In this document: positions 34,607 through 44,143 of the stretch, in pieces
Layout: the number at the start of each line of letters is the position of its first letter
Position numbering within the stretch: position 1 is the first letter of the stretch
NCBI RefSeq assembly: GCF_000686525.1
Contig: NZ_JMKT01000009.1
Span: forward strand, 1 to 64,000
DNA: 64,000 nt
Source: Desulfonatronovibrio hydrogenovorans DSM 9292
GTDB lineage: Bacteria > Desulfobacterota > Desulfovibrionia > Desulfovibrionales > Desulfonatronovibrionaceae
Direction of reading: 5' to 3'
Translations under genes and position numbers: made by a program
The notes under the pieces: generated by a model
Seen by the model: the letters and a program-made list of their open reading frames with translations, nothing else
What the model was told of the DNA's origin: nothing
Databases searched by the model: none

Positions 34607-36967
34607 TCACTCGGTTTTTAAGGCCAGGACCATATCCAGTTTGTTTATCTTTCTGGTAATGGAGAACAGGGACAGGGCTGAGGCCAGCAATACCCCTCCG
34701 GCAGAAAAAGCAAATATTTCAGGTTCCATGACAAAGGGCAGCCGGAAAAGGTCGGAGCTCATGGCCTGGTTCAGCAGCAGGGCAAAGCCGGCACCCAGCA
34801 ACCATCCCAGGGGAATGGAAATTATGGAAATCAGGATAATCTCCCCAATGAGTATCCAGGCCACTTCTGTCCTGGTAAAGCCCAGCACCCTTAAGGTGGC
34901 AAGCTCTCTGGCTCTTTCAGCAAAGGCAATCCGGGCATTATTGTACACCATGGCAAAGGCTATTGATCCGGCCAGGATCAGGAGAATGAGCATGAAATAG
35001 AGTACAGTATCCTGGATGTAGCCCCTTATATTGTCCTCAGACCTGGAAAGGATACTTATTCCTGCCACCCCTGGAAACTCCCAGAGTCTGGCAAAAAGGT
35101 CCGGATGCATGGACTGGTCGGTCAGGAGCCAGGCTCCAGAAATGGCCGGACCTTCACGCATGACCCTGTTCAGGGCAATTCTGTTCATGTATGCGCTGAC
35201 GCCTATGGGCTCTTCCACGATCCCGGCCAGGGGGATGTCAATGGTCTTTCTGTGGCCTTCCATTACTTCGACCCTGACCAGGTCTCCCAGGGCCAGGCCC
35301 AGGTAATCAGCCAGATACCATGTAAGCAGGAGTCCTTCCTGGGGAATGTCCACAGATTGGAGACTTGAGTCAAGTACAGGCCTGAGTTCAGGATTTTTGT
35401 CCAGACCCAGGATGGAGGTCCTGTAGTCCCTTTGTCCGTGGCTCAGGCGGACCTGGACACTGCGGTAGGTTTCAACATGGTGGACTCCGGGCAGGGCCAG
35501 GAGGGTGGATTTGGCCCTTTGGGAGACCACGTCGTTGAAGCTCAGGTGCAGATCCATCTTTTGAATCTTGCGGTACTGGATGTCCAGCATATGGTTGACC
35601 GAACCGAACTGATAGCTTCCCAGGAGGAGCAGGGATCCGGAAAGGGCAATGCCCAGTATGGACATGGAAGTTTTGAGCCTGTGCCGGGAAATGTTCCTAA
35701 TGATGATTTTTCCGGGTTGATCCAGGAGTTTTCCCAGAAAGGATCTTTCAATCAGACCCAGGGAAAACCGTTCCGGAGACGGGGGACGCATTGCTTCAGC
35801 CGGAGCCTGGCCAGTGGCTTCAATAACCGCCCTGGCAGCACCCAGCAGCCCGGCACCCAAAGCTACCAGCACGGCCAGGCCGACAGTTCCGGGCCTGATC
35901 CTGAAACTCATCTCCGGAAACCTGAAGTATTCTGCGTAAAGCTCTGATATTCCGTCGGCTGCCCAGGCTCCAAATGCAACGCCAAGGACCGAACCTATGA
36001 CAACTATCAGCCCGGTGAACAGAGCGTAGTGCAGCCCTATTGCAGCATTGCCGTAACCAAAGGCTTTGAGAACAGCGATTTGCTGCCTCTGGGTCCGGAC
36101 GATGCGGGCCAGGAGTATGTTCAGCAGAAATGCTGAAACACCGAGAAATATCGCTGGAAGGACAATGGCCATGGTTCTGAGCTGTTGAAGTTCATCAGTG
36201 AGGATCCGGTTTGAAGGCTGATCCTCCCGGTCATATGATCCCACACCTCCGTAAGGAGCCAGGATCTGGTCCAGAGCATCCATGACCTGTTTTTCTTGGG
36301 CCCTGGTCTGAACGGTCAGGCTGACACTGTTAAAGGCACCGTCAAGGTCAAAGGCATTGGCCAGTTCCCGGCGGTTCATCCAGAGGACAGCATACCTTTC
36401 ATAGTCCGGGATCAGATCAGCTGGGCCTATCTGGTAGACAAACTCAGGAGACAGGGCCAGACCGGTGATGGTCAGGGTCTGCATGCGCCCCTTGATGATG
36501 GCCCGGATCCGGTCTCCGGTATTCAGATCATGGGCCAGGGCAAAGGCCTCGCTGACCACTGCCTGCCCCAGCTGATCAGGCTGGGGCAGAGAACCCTGAC
36601 GCAGATGGAGACGGTTGAGATCAGGCTGACGACCCTGGGGAATGGACAGGATGGTCGCAGTAATGGGGTCTTGGAATCCCTGGACTTCCAGGCGGGCCGA
36701 AGCCCTGACCCTGGTTTCGACAATATTGACTCCGGGAATTTCTTTGAGGCGCTGGGCCATGATTTCCGGGGCACGCTTGGCTTCACTGAAGATATGGGCA
36801 AAATTGTGGGTCTGGTAGAAGTGGTTTCTGGACTGGGTTACAGCATCCAGGGATGTGGCAAAAAAAATCAGGACCATCACCCCGCTGCCGATGACAATGG
36901 CAATGGCCAGGACCTGGCCCTTCATGGTCAGGATATCCCGGACGAGTTTTTGGTGAATGGCCCTCAC
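34607..36967 (-). CDS. ABC transporter permease, MacB/FtsX-type
   Basis: 786 aa. N-terminal helix ([21 protein letters not shown]) followed by a large periplasmic domain, then two FtsX blocks of three helices each at about 265-400 and 660-780. The C-terminal half repeats the layout, giving the long double-domain permease. MacB/LolC-like proteins move substrates by mechanotransmission instead of a channel through the pump. It overlaps its ATPase by 4 bp and precedes the HlyD gene. Substrate unknown. Confidence 0.9.
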   Translation of the reverse strand: MRAIHQKLVRDILTMKGQVLAIAIVIGSGVMVLIFFATSLDAVTQSRNHFYQTHNFAHIFSEAKRAPEIMAQRLKEIPGVNIVETRVRASARLEVQGFQDPITATILSIPQGRQPDLNRLHLRQGSLPQPDQLGQAVVSEAFALAHDLNTGDRIRAIIKGRMQTLTITGLALSPEFVYQIGPADLIPDYERYAVLWMNRRELANAFDLDGAFNSVSLTVQTRAQEKQVMDALDQILAPYGGVGSYDREDQPSNRILTDELQQLRTMAIVLPAIFLGVSAFLLNILLARIVRTQRQQIAVLKAFGYGNAAIGLHYALFTGLIVVIGSVLGVAFGAWAADGISELYAEYFRFPEMSFRIRPGTVGLAVLVALGAGLLGAARAVIEATGQAPAEAMRPPSPERFSLGLIERSFLGKLLDQPGKIIIRNISRHRLKTSMSILGIALSGSLLLLGSYQFGSVNHMLDIQYRKIQKMDLHLSFNDVVSQRAKSTLLALPGVHHVETYRSVQVRLSHGQRDYRTSILGLDKNPELRPVLDSSLQSVDIPQEGLLLTWYLADYLGLALGDLVRVEVMEGHRKTIDIPLAGIVEEPIGVSAYMNRIALNRVMREGPAISGAWLLTDQSMHPDLFARLWEFPGVAGISILSRSEDNIRGYIQDTVLYFMLILLILAGSIAFAMVYNNARIAFAERARELATLRVLGFTRTEVAWILIGEIILISIISIPLGWLLGAGFALLLNQAMSSDLFRLPFVMEPEIFAFSAGGVLLASALSLFSITRKINKLDMVLALKTE

Positions 36968-37689
36968 CAGCTTATTTCTCCGGGTGGTATTTTGTCCGGA
37001 TTTTCAGTTATGCCTGATATCTTTCCATCGCTTATTCTTATGACCCGGTCAGCCATTCGGCTTATGGCTTCGTTATGAGTGATGATCACAGTTGTGGTGC
37101 CAAGCTGCTGATTGATCCGGCTGATGACTTCCAGGACCCTGACCCCGGTTCTGGAATCAAGGGCACCGGTGGGCTCGTCACACATGAGTACGGCCGGTCT
37201 TTTGGCTATTGCCCTGGCTATGGCCACCCTCTGCTGTTCACCGCCGGACATCTGGGCCGGAAAATGATCCATTCTTGAGCCCAGTCCGACCATGTCCAGA
37301 GCTTCTTCCGGCGGCATGGGGTCCTGGCTGATTTCGGTGATTACAGCAATGTTTTCCCTGGCCGTGAGGCTGGGGATGAGGTTGTAGAACTGAAACACAA
37401 AACCAACGTGCTCCCGTCTGAACCTGGTCAGGACCTTGTCCCCGGCATTGGTCAGGGGCTGGTCATGGTACCTGATGTCACCACTGGTGGCTGAATCGAG
37501 TCCTCCCAGGATATTGATCAGGGTTGACTTGCCTGAGCCCGAAGCACCCAGAAGGACCACCAGTTCGCCTGGATAAAGCTCCATGTCCACACCCCGCAGG
37601 GCGTGAATGGTGACTTCCCCCATGGTATAGGTTTTGGTCAGCCCCCTGATCTGGAAAACTGGTTTTTTGAATCTGGAATTCCGGCTCAT
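36964..37689 (-). CDS. ABC transporter ATP-binding protein, LolD/MacB type
   Basis: 241 aa. Walker [20 protein letters not shown]-loop [10 protein letters not shown], signature [19 protein letters not shown], Walker [13 protein letters not shown] and the switch His in [10 protein letters not shown]. Drives the permease whose gene it overlaps by 4 bp. With the HlyD gene this forms a three-gene export system. The first 10 residues are basic and atypical. Confidence 0.95.
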   Translation of the reverse strand: MSRNSRFKKPVFQIRGLTKTYTMGEVTIHALRGVDMELYPGELVVLLGASGSGKSTLINILGGLDSATSGDIRYHDQPLTNAGDKVLTRFRREHVGFVFQFYNLIPSLTARENIAVITEISQDPMPPEEALDMVGLGSRMDHFPAQMSGGEQQRVAIARAIAKRPAVLMCDEPTGALDSRTGVRVLEVISRINQQLGTTTVIITHNEAISRMADRVIRISDGKISGITENPDKIPPGEISW

Positions 37690-37832
37690 GCAGAACCCGG
37701 GGTTGTGGGTTTTAGCGTGGATGCTTCAGTCCGGTTTGAGCGGTCAGGATTTGAATATAGGTCGGGCTGGTTAAAAAATCAAACAGGGCTTGGGTCCATA
37801 TTAAGGAGAATGGATCACTTCTGGTTAATGCC

Positions 37833-38675
37833 TTATGTTGACAGGGTGAATGTGGAACCGACCCGGCAGGAAAGGAAAGCAGAACAGAATTTTTGTCTGA
37901 TCATGGTTATAGCTCTGGTTCCGGTGCAGTGACCGGGGGCGATAATTTTTGGGGATATTTTTCTCAAAAGGCTTAAGGTCAGGTCCAGACGGGGCTGGTT
38001 TGCATTTAAGAGGTGAAGGCCCCCAACAACAGCTGCAATTTTCTGCCTTGAAGTGATTTTCTGGATGTAGGTCAGGGTGTTGATAATGCCTGAATGGGCA
38101 CACCCTGATACAACTATCAGACCGTCAGGCGCATTGATCCATAGTGCCTGGTCATCCCAGAGCGGATCTTCATTTTTGGCTTCTGGATCAGTATAGAATT
38201 CACCTCCGGTGTTCTCAAAGTGACAGATCCTGGGTATAGTTCCGGTGAGCCCAATTCCTGGAGCCAGCATGGTCGGTTTTGACACCCAGCATACCTGGAT
38301 ATCCGGAAGATCAGCCAGGCAGGCAAGGGTTTTTCTGGGCAAGCCTATTGACCTGACCTGTCCGTCCCTGTCCAGAGCGTACCTTGGGATTACTGCACCG
38401 GGATGAAGGTGGAGCACTGCTTTGCCAGCCTGTTCTGTTACCATGGGGATGCCTCCGCCGTGGTCGTAGTGTCCATGACTCAAGACCAGATGGCTGGTCT
38501 GGTCCAGATGGATACCCAGTTTGGCTGCATTACCGGCCAGAGCAAGACCCTGGCCGGTATCAAAGAGGATGTTAATGCCAAACGCTTTAATCCAGGCGGA
38601 AAATCCGTGCTCTGACTTCAGTCCGGGAGCTGCAGAGTTATCCACCAGAATGGTGATTCTGATTCTGTTGTCCAT
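37833..38675 (-). CDS. Metallo-beta-lactamase-fold hydrolase
   Basis: 280 aa. Contains the metal motif in HLVLSHGHYDHGGGIPM (HxHxDH), then a further His in VVSGCAHSGIINTL and the C-terminal HCTGTRAI. The fold and the EHGFSAWIKAFGINILFDTG opening match the group annotated as dihydropterin-ribofuranosylaminobenzene-phosphate synthase-like. The substrate is not defined. It begins where the CGGC gene ends, so they are co-transcribed. Confidence 0.85.
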   Translation of the reverse strand: MDNRIRITILVDNSAAPGLKSEHGFSAWIKAFGINILFDTGQGLALAGNAAKLGIHLDQTSHLVLSHGHYDHGGGIPMVTEQAGKAVLHLHPGAVIPRYALDRDGQVRSIGLPRKTLACLADLPDIQVCWVSKPTMLAPGIGLTGTIPRICHFENTGGEFYTDPEAKNEDPLWDDQALWINAPDGLIVVSGCAHSGIINTLTYIQKITSRQKIAAVVGGLHLLNANQPRLDLTLSLLRKISPKIIAPGHCTGTRAITMIRQKFCSAFLSCRVGSTFTLST

Positions 38676-39043
38676 TACGGGCCGGCAAATATTTTTTCTG
38701 GAATATATTCGTGAGTTCCTGAAATAACCTTTATCCCGGCTTTGTTTTTTATTTTTGCGGTAATTTCATCAGCATGGGGACAATGGTCAGTTATACATGG
38801 GCTGATATGGACCCTGGTGGGCACTTCCTGCATGGGAGAGTTCCACAGCTTAACCTGGGCCAGTCTGGTGACTATGGTTGAACCTGGACAGTCTCCACAG
38901 CTGAGCAGACCCAGGATCTGGGCGTCCTTAGGATAATCCCCAAACTTTCCCTCCCGCCGGTTAAAGGCTACAAGACATCTTGAACACCCGATACAGACTT
39001 CATTCATGGCTCGCTTGCAGCCGATGATCAGTATTTTTTCCAT
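38675..39043 (-). CDS. CGGC-domain-like protein
   Basis: 122 aa from the ATG at 39043, which has GGAG upstream. Cysteines: GCKRAMNEVCIGCSRCLVAF at the start, then LLSCGDCPGSTIV, a variant of the CGGC motif, and SPCITDHCPH. These domains are common in anaerobes and are thought to bind metal. Function unknown. It overlaps the MBL gene by 1 bp. Confidence 0.75.
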   Translation of the reverse strand: MEKILIIGCKRAMNEVCIGCSRCLVAFNRREGKFGDYPKDAQILGLLSCGDCPGSTIVTRLAQVKLWNSPMQEVPTRVHISPCITDHCPHADEITAKIKNKAGIKVISGTHEYIPEKIFAGP

Positions 39044-39242
39044 GGGATCTCCGCATATTTTTATACTCAGGGTGGTGGCAGTCAGTTGAAGCTGTCTGCA
39101 TCTCTGCAATCTTGATGGCAAAGTTCAGAATAATGGCTGGGCAGAGTTTGCAGTCCAGCCGGACAACTGCGGGATTACCCTGCAACAGCCTGTCCGGCCC
39201 GGATGCAGCACTTTATCATGGTTAAATGGCATTGGAAATGTT

Positions 39243-39446
39243 TCAGTTGCTCATCCTGGTATCCCTGAATCCTTGACCTGCTGCCCGGCCTTGTCCACGG
39301 CACCTTGCATGGGCGGACTTTTCTTGCCTCCTGGCTGGCCGGTCCGGAAAATCTCGGTCATTCTCCATTTTTTTACCGCAAAAACCTTCCCTCAAGCCTG
39401 TTTTTGGTCCCTTTCCCAAAGGCCCTGTCCTGTCTTTTCCTGGCAT
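39243..39446 (-). CDS. DUF5320-like small protein
   Basis: 67 aa. The opening MPGKDRTGPLGKGPKTGLREG is close to the small MPxGDGTGPxGxGPxTGR proteins (DUF5320), found near NifX/NifB-like and Mrp genes in anaerobes. The rest is charged and does not clearly match. A GGGGGA ribosome site precedes the ATG. Its position near the CGGC gene fits the usual company of such proteins. Confidence 0.55.
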   Translation of the reverse strand: MPGKDRTGPLGKGPKTGLREGFCGKKMENDRDFPDRPARRQEKSAHARCRGQGRAAGQGFRDTRMSN

Positions 39447-39609
39447 GTCTGTTCCCCCTTTAAGGTGTAACTGTTAGTTATGACCATGAACTGAACTCTG
39501 ACTTTCCACATTAAGAGCACTAACCATGCCAGGAACAATCGGTGTTCCTGTCAATATAATTAACTGAAATTGATTAGTTATTTTTTATTATCAGAATCGG
39601 GACTCGGAA

Positions 39610-39804
39610 ATGCGTTGCATTTATGAAATGGTTGCTGGAAGGTATAGTCTTAAAAATGAGCATGATGATCTGTTTTATCCTGTCCCAGGAACGGATGTGT
39701 TTTTAAAACACGTTATAGAAACAATGCTGACCAAAGGGCTGCTGGTGCAATCCGGGTCTGTCTGGTTGGGGACAGAACAGGAACCAGGACGTAAACTGGT
39801 TTAG
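39610..39804 (+). CDS. Hypothetical small protein
   Basis: 64 aa, MRCIYEMVAGRYSLKNEHDD opening. It lies on the + strand in a gap between leftward genes. No domain is recognised and no strong ribosome site is visible (GGGACTCGG upstream). Codon use looks plausible but the evidence is thin. Confidence 0.3.
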   Translation: MRCIYEMVAGRYSLKNEHDDLFYPVPGTDVFLKHVIETMLTKGLLVQSGSVWLGTEQEPGRKLV

Positions 39805-39919
39805 TGAATACCAGTGGTAATTCTACTGAGTAAGCAGGAAAAGAGACCTGGTCAGGCTGAAAGGGGCAGGGTCCGGGCTGCAATGGAACTGGAAGCTCCC
39901 GCAGCCCGGGTCATGTCCG

Positions 39920-40651
39920 TTACTCCAGTCTGGCAATGGCCAGACACAGGTTATCTCTGCTGTTATTTTTAATGGCCTGTTTGAGCAGTATGTCAGCAGT
40001 TTCGTCCAGGGCCCGGGTGGGTAAAAATGCAGAAACCATCTGACTGGCCTGGACATGGTCATGCAGGCCATCGGTAGTCAGGAGGATATGATCCCCAGGT
40101 GAGAGTTTGATCCTTCCAGTATCTGGTTTCAAATCCGGACAGCCCAGGCACTGGTCCAGAATGTTTTTCATGGGATGGGTCAATGCCTGGGCCGGGCTTA
40201 ATTCTCCGGTATTGATCAGTTCCTGGATAAATCTATGATCCTGAGTGATGGTTTCAAGAGAGCCTTTAACCCTCAACTGGTGGACCCTGGAGTCTCCCAC
40301 ATGAACCCATCCAGCTTCAAGGCCATCAACAGCCACAGCCGTCAGGGTTGTTCCCATGGGGTCACTGTCGGCCCGGGCAGTATTGAGGGCAGTAATCATC
40401 TCACCGGCCTTGCTTGCCACATCAGCCATCTGTCTCAGGTCTAAAGGAAACCTGGTTAGGTGTTTATTAATGAAATCCACAGCAGAAAATGCAGCCAGTT
40501 TTCCATTCTTTGAGCCGCCCACCCCGTCAGCCACTGCCAGGATGGCCCGGGTTGGGCTGATCATTTTGACCAGGAAAAAATCCTGATTTTCCTGTCGAAA
40601 ATTACCTTTGCAGCTCCTGGCATAAAGGCTGATTGATGAATACACTGGCAT
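39920..40651 (-). CDS. PP2C-family protein phosphatase
   Basis: 243 aa. Metal-binding motifs of the family appear in order: NQDFFLV, AVADGVGGSKNGKLAA, GTTLTAVAVDGLEAGWVHVGDSRVH and LLTTDGLHDHV. It removes phosphate from Ser/Thr residues in a Mn/Mg-dependent way. It starts 3 bp after the protein-kinase gene, so the two almost certainly counteract each other on the same targets. Confidence 0.93.
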   Translation of the reverse strand: MPVYSSISLYARSCKGNFRQENQDFFLVKMISPTRAILAVADGVGGSKNGKLAAFSAVDFINKHLTRFPLDLRQMADVASKAGEMITALNTARADSDPMGTTLTAVAVDGLEAGWVHVGDSRVHQLRVKGSLETITQDHRFIQELINTGELSPAQALTHPMKNILDQCLGCPDLKPDTGRIKLSPGDHILLTTDGLHDHVQASQMVSAFLPTRALDETADILLKQAIKNNSRDNLCLAIARLE

Positions 40652-40654
40652 TCC

Positions 40655-42409
40655 CTAAAAATCACTGAATTGGGTCATATGGATACTGATGCCCATCCCT
40701 GCTGCTTTTGACCCCAGTTCTCTGATGAGTTCATCCAGGGCGATTTTCTGTTCAGGAGAATGTGAGATCAGCAGGGATGTAACTGAACGAGGGGCGATTT
40801 TTTTGAAAGGCTGATCAGGGAGAGAGCAGGAAAGTTTCTGGAGCATTTTCCCGGCTTCTTCTGCACACTGGAAACGCAGGTCAGGATCTCGCCGGCAGCA
40901 TTTCAATATAAAATTGCGCAAATCGCATGGAATGTCCGGCATAAGGTTGCAGGGATCAGGAATATCGGCATGGCAATGCATGTCCATGAGTTTAGCTATG
41001 TCATCTTCAGGATAAGGTCTGGCACCGATGAGCATTTCATAGGCCATGATGCCCAGGGAATATAAATCAGACCTGTGGTCGACTGGAGATCCCTGGATCT
41101 GCTCTGGCGGTGAGTAGAATACAGTGCCTGCGATACTCATATCTTCTGTGCCTGAAGGGCAGGCCAGTCCGAAGTCAAGGATTTTGACCTGGTTGTTTTC
41201 CAGAAGAAAGATGTTTTCAGGTTTGATGTCCCGGTGGACGATACTGTAACTATGGGCACAGCTGAGGCCTTGGCATATCTGGAGGAGGATTTTGACACAC
41301 AGTTCCACTGGGAGCTGACCGATTTTCTTAAGGTATTCCCTCAAAGGCATTCCCTCAAGATACTCCATGATGATGAAGATGGTCCTGTATATTTCCTCAA
41401 TATCATAGACACAGACAACATTCTGATGCCTGATCCGGGCAATGGTTTCAGCTTCCTGCCTGAATATCTTCAGGAAATGAGGCTCCATGGCCAGATCATG
41501 CTTCATCATTTTTATGGCTGCCGGCATCTTGAGCAGCCTGTGCATTCCAAGATAAACAATACCCCAGCTTCCTTTGCCAATCCTTCTGGTCAAAATGTAT
41601 TTTCCGACGGTCCTGTCTCCGATGAACAGACTTGTGTCAAAGCGGTTAGCCATGACTTCAGTCAAAAACATTCTCAGGTCAGGATTGGTCAGAGCCAGGC
41701 CGTTGAACTGATCCTTTTCCAGCTTCCAGATGACCCCCTGGGTTTCAGCATCCACATTGGCTGTCCTGGGTTCACCGGTCAGGACAGACATTTCTCCGAC
41801 CACATCCCCAGGTCTAAGCCTGGCAATAACCTGAAAAGCCTCTTCCCTGGTTTCTACAAAAACCAGGAAACTGCCTTCCTGAATAAGATAGAGACAGTCT
41901 CCTGGTTCACCTCTGGTGATCAGTCTCTGGCCCGGGCTGACCCGGATCTTGACAAGGGCATTAAGCAGGGCACTCAGGCTGACCCGGGAAATGGATCTGA
42001 ACAGCTCGAGATTCATCAAAAAGAGCAGGTCAGAAGGTGAGGGGCTTTTGATTCCGGAAGGATAATCCTTCCTGGTTTTCTCTGGAGCCTTGCCTGTGAA
42101 CTGGACTCCCATGTGATGCTCTTCAGTTCCTTTGGCAGCTGTCCAGGCCACCCTGGCCTGGTGGTGGATCCAGCTGCTGCCAAGCTTTTCAGGTAATGAA
42201 ACAATGTGGTCTGTGCCTTGAGGCAGATGAAAAGGACATTGTAAAAGAGCCCCTCCAGGAGAATAGTTCAGCAGGTCAGCATAAAGGAGAAATAGATCAT
42301 CCCCGCACCGGTCCGTACTGGCCGGAAGGGTATTAGTCTGCACAACGCAGACCGGCCAGTCCGATGGATGGGTTCTGTCCCAGTTTCGCCGGTCATCAAA
42401 AGACGCCAT
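40655..42409 (-). CDS. PilZ - cyclic-nucleotide-binding - Ser/Thr protein kinase
   Basis: 584 aa, three domains. Residues about 5-108 are PilZ-like, with RxxxR (R8-R12) and N48-Y-S50-P-G-G53, the c-di-GMP contact pattern. Residues about 135-255 are a cyclic-nucleotide-binding domain (GDCLYLIQEGSFLVF, GDVVGEMSVLTGEPRTANV). Residues about 270-540 are a Hanks-type kinase: GKGSWGIVYLG, Lys300, HRDIKPEN (392-399), DFG (412-414). Both ligand domains lie before the kinase, suggesting second-messenger control of phosphorylation (inference). Partner phosphatase 3 bp downstream. Confidence 0.92.
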   Translation of the reverse strand: MASFDDRRNWDRTHPSDWPVCVVQTNTLPASTDRCGDDLFLLYADLLNYSPGGALLQCPFHLPQGTDHIVSLPEKLGSSWIHHQARVAWTAAKGTEEHHMGVQFTGKAPEKTRKDYPSGIKSPSPSDLLFLMNLELFRSISRVSLSALLNALVKIRVSPGQRLITRGEPGDCLYLIQEGSFLVFVETREEAFQVIARLRPGDVVGEMSVLTGEPRTANVDAETQGVIWKLEKDQFNGLALTNPDLRMFLTEVMANRFDTSLFIGDRTVGKYILTRRIGKGSWGIVYLGMHRLLKMPAAIKMMKHDLAMEPHFLKIFRQEAETIARIRHQNVVCVYDIEEIYRTIFIIMEYLEGMPLREYLKKIGQLPVELCVKILLQICQGLSCAHSYSIVHRDIKPENIFLLENNQVKILDFGLACPSGTEDMSIAGTVFYSPPEQIQGSPVDHRSDLYSLGIMAYEMLIGARPYPEDDIAKLMDMHCHADIPDPCNLMPDIPCDLRNFILKCCRRDPDLRFQCAEEAGKMLQKLSCSLPDQPFKKIAPRSVTSLLISHSPEQKIALDELIRELGSKAAGMGISIHMTQFSDF

Positions 42410-42813
42410 TCAGCCTGCCTCCATGGATGTGTTTATTGCGGGCATCCTTTCATAACAAAGAGCCTTAACTGGAAGTGCAGCTGGTAAAAAGACGAATCAG
42501 TGAAGGTGATGGAATGATACTAAAAAATACCTGATTAATCATTTGATTGTCCAGTAAAAAAATATTCACAGACAAAGAAAAAAGAAAAGCAGAGGGGGTG
42601 AAAAGAGAAAAGCTGGGTTGGTTCAAAGAACCTGTCTTTTTGGCAGGAAAAACTGGCCTTTGGATTCGGGCAGAGCGCAGTTGACCGGCCAGCCACCTCA
42701 ACAGCCGGTTAACCGAGCCCTGCCCGGCGCATGTCAAAAATTATTCAGGAGAGTGCAGATCTCAACTGTTATCAATTATTCAACATTTGTCCGGATGACA
42801 TCCCTGCAACCAT
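42410..42813. other. 404-bp intergenic region, no gene seen
   Basis: AT-rich near 42520-42610 with polypurine runs. A 90-codon leftward open frame (42465-42737) has no ribosome site and no recognisable protein. The kinase promoter should lie near 42410-42500 but no clear boxes stand out. Confidence 0.4.
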
Positions 42814-43146
42814 TTATCTTGTCAAGCCCGGCTGAGGGCCGCCAGCCCTCCAGTGCGGGCAGTCAAAGTCCCGCATGTCCTGCATGAGGCAATCGTTTCT
42901 GGTCATCACGCAGGAGTCAAGACAGTCCATGTCCCCAGGGGGGCACAGGGCTTCGCACTGGTCCCGTTTACCATCGCAAGCTCCCAAAATGCTGCGGAAG
43001 GTCTCGTTGCAGCAGTTGGTGCAGACGATGAGGTCAGGGCAGCCTTGCATGCAGTCGACGTAGGTGCCGGTGACGGCATAAAGGTTGGGCGTTGCCATGA
43101 ACAAGAGGGCCAGGGCCAGGCAAGGGGTCAGGAATAGTTTCTTCAT
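42814..43146 (-). CDS. Secreted 12-cysteine protein A
   Basis: 110 aa from the ATG at 43146 (AAGGAG upstream). A signal peptide of about 24 residues is followed by a short mature protein with 12 cysteines: C32, C36, C42, C45, C46, C57, C64, C68, C75, C79, C86 and C96. Several are spaced CxxxC (32/36, 64/68, 75/79), a pattern seen in disulfide-stapled helical hairpins. No CxxCH. Not recognised. A second 12-cysteine gene lies upstream, and a broken copy of this gene's 3' end lies at 45371-45456. Confidence 0.75.
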   Translation of the reverse strand: MKKLFLTPCLALALLFMATPNLYAVTGTYVDCMQGCPDLIVCTNCCNETFRSILGACDGKRDQCEALCPPGDMDCLDSCVMTRNDCLMQDMRDFDCPHWRAGGPQPGLTR

Positions 43147-43315
43147 TTTCAAGCTCCTTATGGCGAGGTCAGTGTGAAAAGTGTTGATCAACCAAATACT
43201 TCGAAAGGCCAAAGCTCCAAAGCACTTAACTGTCCGGCGTGGACTGGCCACACGTGGCAGGTGAGGATCTTGACGTCGGATGTAATTGTAGTGGTTCATT
43301 ATGAGTTATTAGAGA

Positions 43316-43663
43316 TTATTCCCTGCAGACGCCATGAAAGCACTCATCCAAACATGCTCGTGCATCCTCACCACTCACCATGTTGCGGCATTTCCATGTG
43401 CAGGCCAGGCAAGGATCATCCTGAGGCATGACTGTGGTACTTCTGGTCAGGCCAGACTGAGGCACGGAACAGAACGGTTGGCACATTTCCTTGCATTTTT
43501 TGTGATCATTCGCGGGTATGCTCCGGCAGACGTTATGGCATTCGGCGCAATGGGAGGTGTCCAGGGGTGGATCCTCGTTTTGTGCATGGCTGGAGGTGAT
43601 GGGCTGGCAGAGCAGGGCAGCTATTGCTGTGATAGTGAAGTACTTTTTGCTCCAGATATTCAT
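43316..43663 (-). CDS. Secreted 12-cysteine protein B with internal repeat
   Basis: 115 aa from ATG 43663; a GTG 9 bp upstream is possible. Signal peptide to about residue 28. Twelve cysteines in two matching six-Cys units: C39-x2-C42-x3-C46-x10-C57-x3-C61-x3-C65 and C85-x2-C88-x3-C92-x11-C104-x3-C108-x4-C113, so an ancient internal duplication. One CxxCH (CAECH, 39-43) could bind a c-type heme but the second unit lacks the His, which argues for a disulfide or metal role. Related in style to protein A, which follows it. Confidence 0.72.
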   Translation of the reverse strand: MNIWSKKYFTITAIAALLCQPITSSHAQNEDPPLDTSHCAECHNVCRSIPANDHKKCKEMCQPFCSVPQSGLTRSTTVMPQDDPCLACTWKCRNMVSGEDARACLDECFHGVCRE

Positions 43664-44058
43664 GAGAATCACCCGTGTTGAGTGTTGATGTTTTTCATAT
43701 ACTAAGCACTATCTATGCCACATAATAAAATCATTAAATATCAGCATATTATTAGAATTGCCAACAGGGCTGGCCCTTAAGTTGGCACCAATATGGTTGG
43801 CAGTAATTGGCACTTCATCTTGTGGTCCAGGGTGCTGAATTGCAAGAGAGGGCTGAGTTCTGCCCTTAGCTGGACATTATCCTGCTTTGGGGGGAGGTTA
43901 CAAGAATTATATCGTGACTGTGGTGGGGATGATGGAAGCTGCAAGGCCAGATACCCTGCCTAAGCCCGGAGCATGGCCTCTGGATCAGCAGCTCCGGGAG
44001 GCAGGTAGTCTTCAAAATTCAGGGGACAGGACTACTGCAGGAAAATAGCCGTAGGCTT
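43664..44058. other. 395-bp intergenic region, no gene seen
   Basis: Contains closely spaced TTGGCAC / TTGGCA repeats near 43785-43813, possibly a regulatory cluster for the Cys-rich genes. No open frame with a recognisable product. The right side meets the integron cassette. Confidence 0.4.
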
Positions 44059-44143
44059 GGATAACGTCTAAGCTAAGCGGCGCGGCGTTAGCCGCGTCCG
44101 GTGGAGCGCGAAGCGCGGAACGAACTTGAGCGACTTGTTAGGC
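44059..44143 (-). other. Integron attC site (59-base element) of the AbiV cassette
   Basis: On the minus strand GCCTAAC (inverse core, 44143-44137) is followed by AAGTCGCTCAAG, an imperfect inner palindrome rich in CGCG, CGCCGCGCCGCTTAGCTTAGAC, and the core GTTATCC (44065-44059). The outer boxes, the spacing (85 bp) and the inner arms fit the attC pattern recombined by IntI as a folded bottom strand. The AbiV stop codon lies inside the inverse core, typical of gene cassettes. Confidence 0.85.

Noticed and set aside
41234-42040. Long + strand frame opposite the kinase
   Set aside because: It is the shadow of a well-supported PilZ-cNMP-kinase gene with all catalytic motifs.
42465-42737. Leftward 90-codon frame downstream of the kinase promoter region
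   Set aside because: No ribosome site, odd composition, sits where the kinase promoter should be.
43316-43663. Protein B as a multiheme cytochrome
   Set aside because: Only one CxxCH is present; the matching cysteine unit lacks the His, so disulfides or metal binding fit better.
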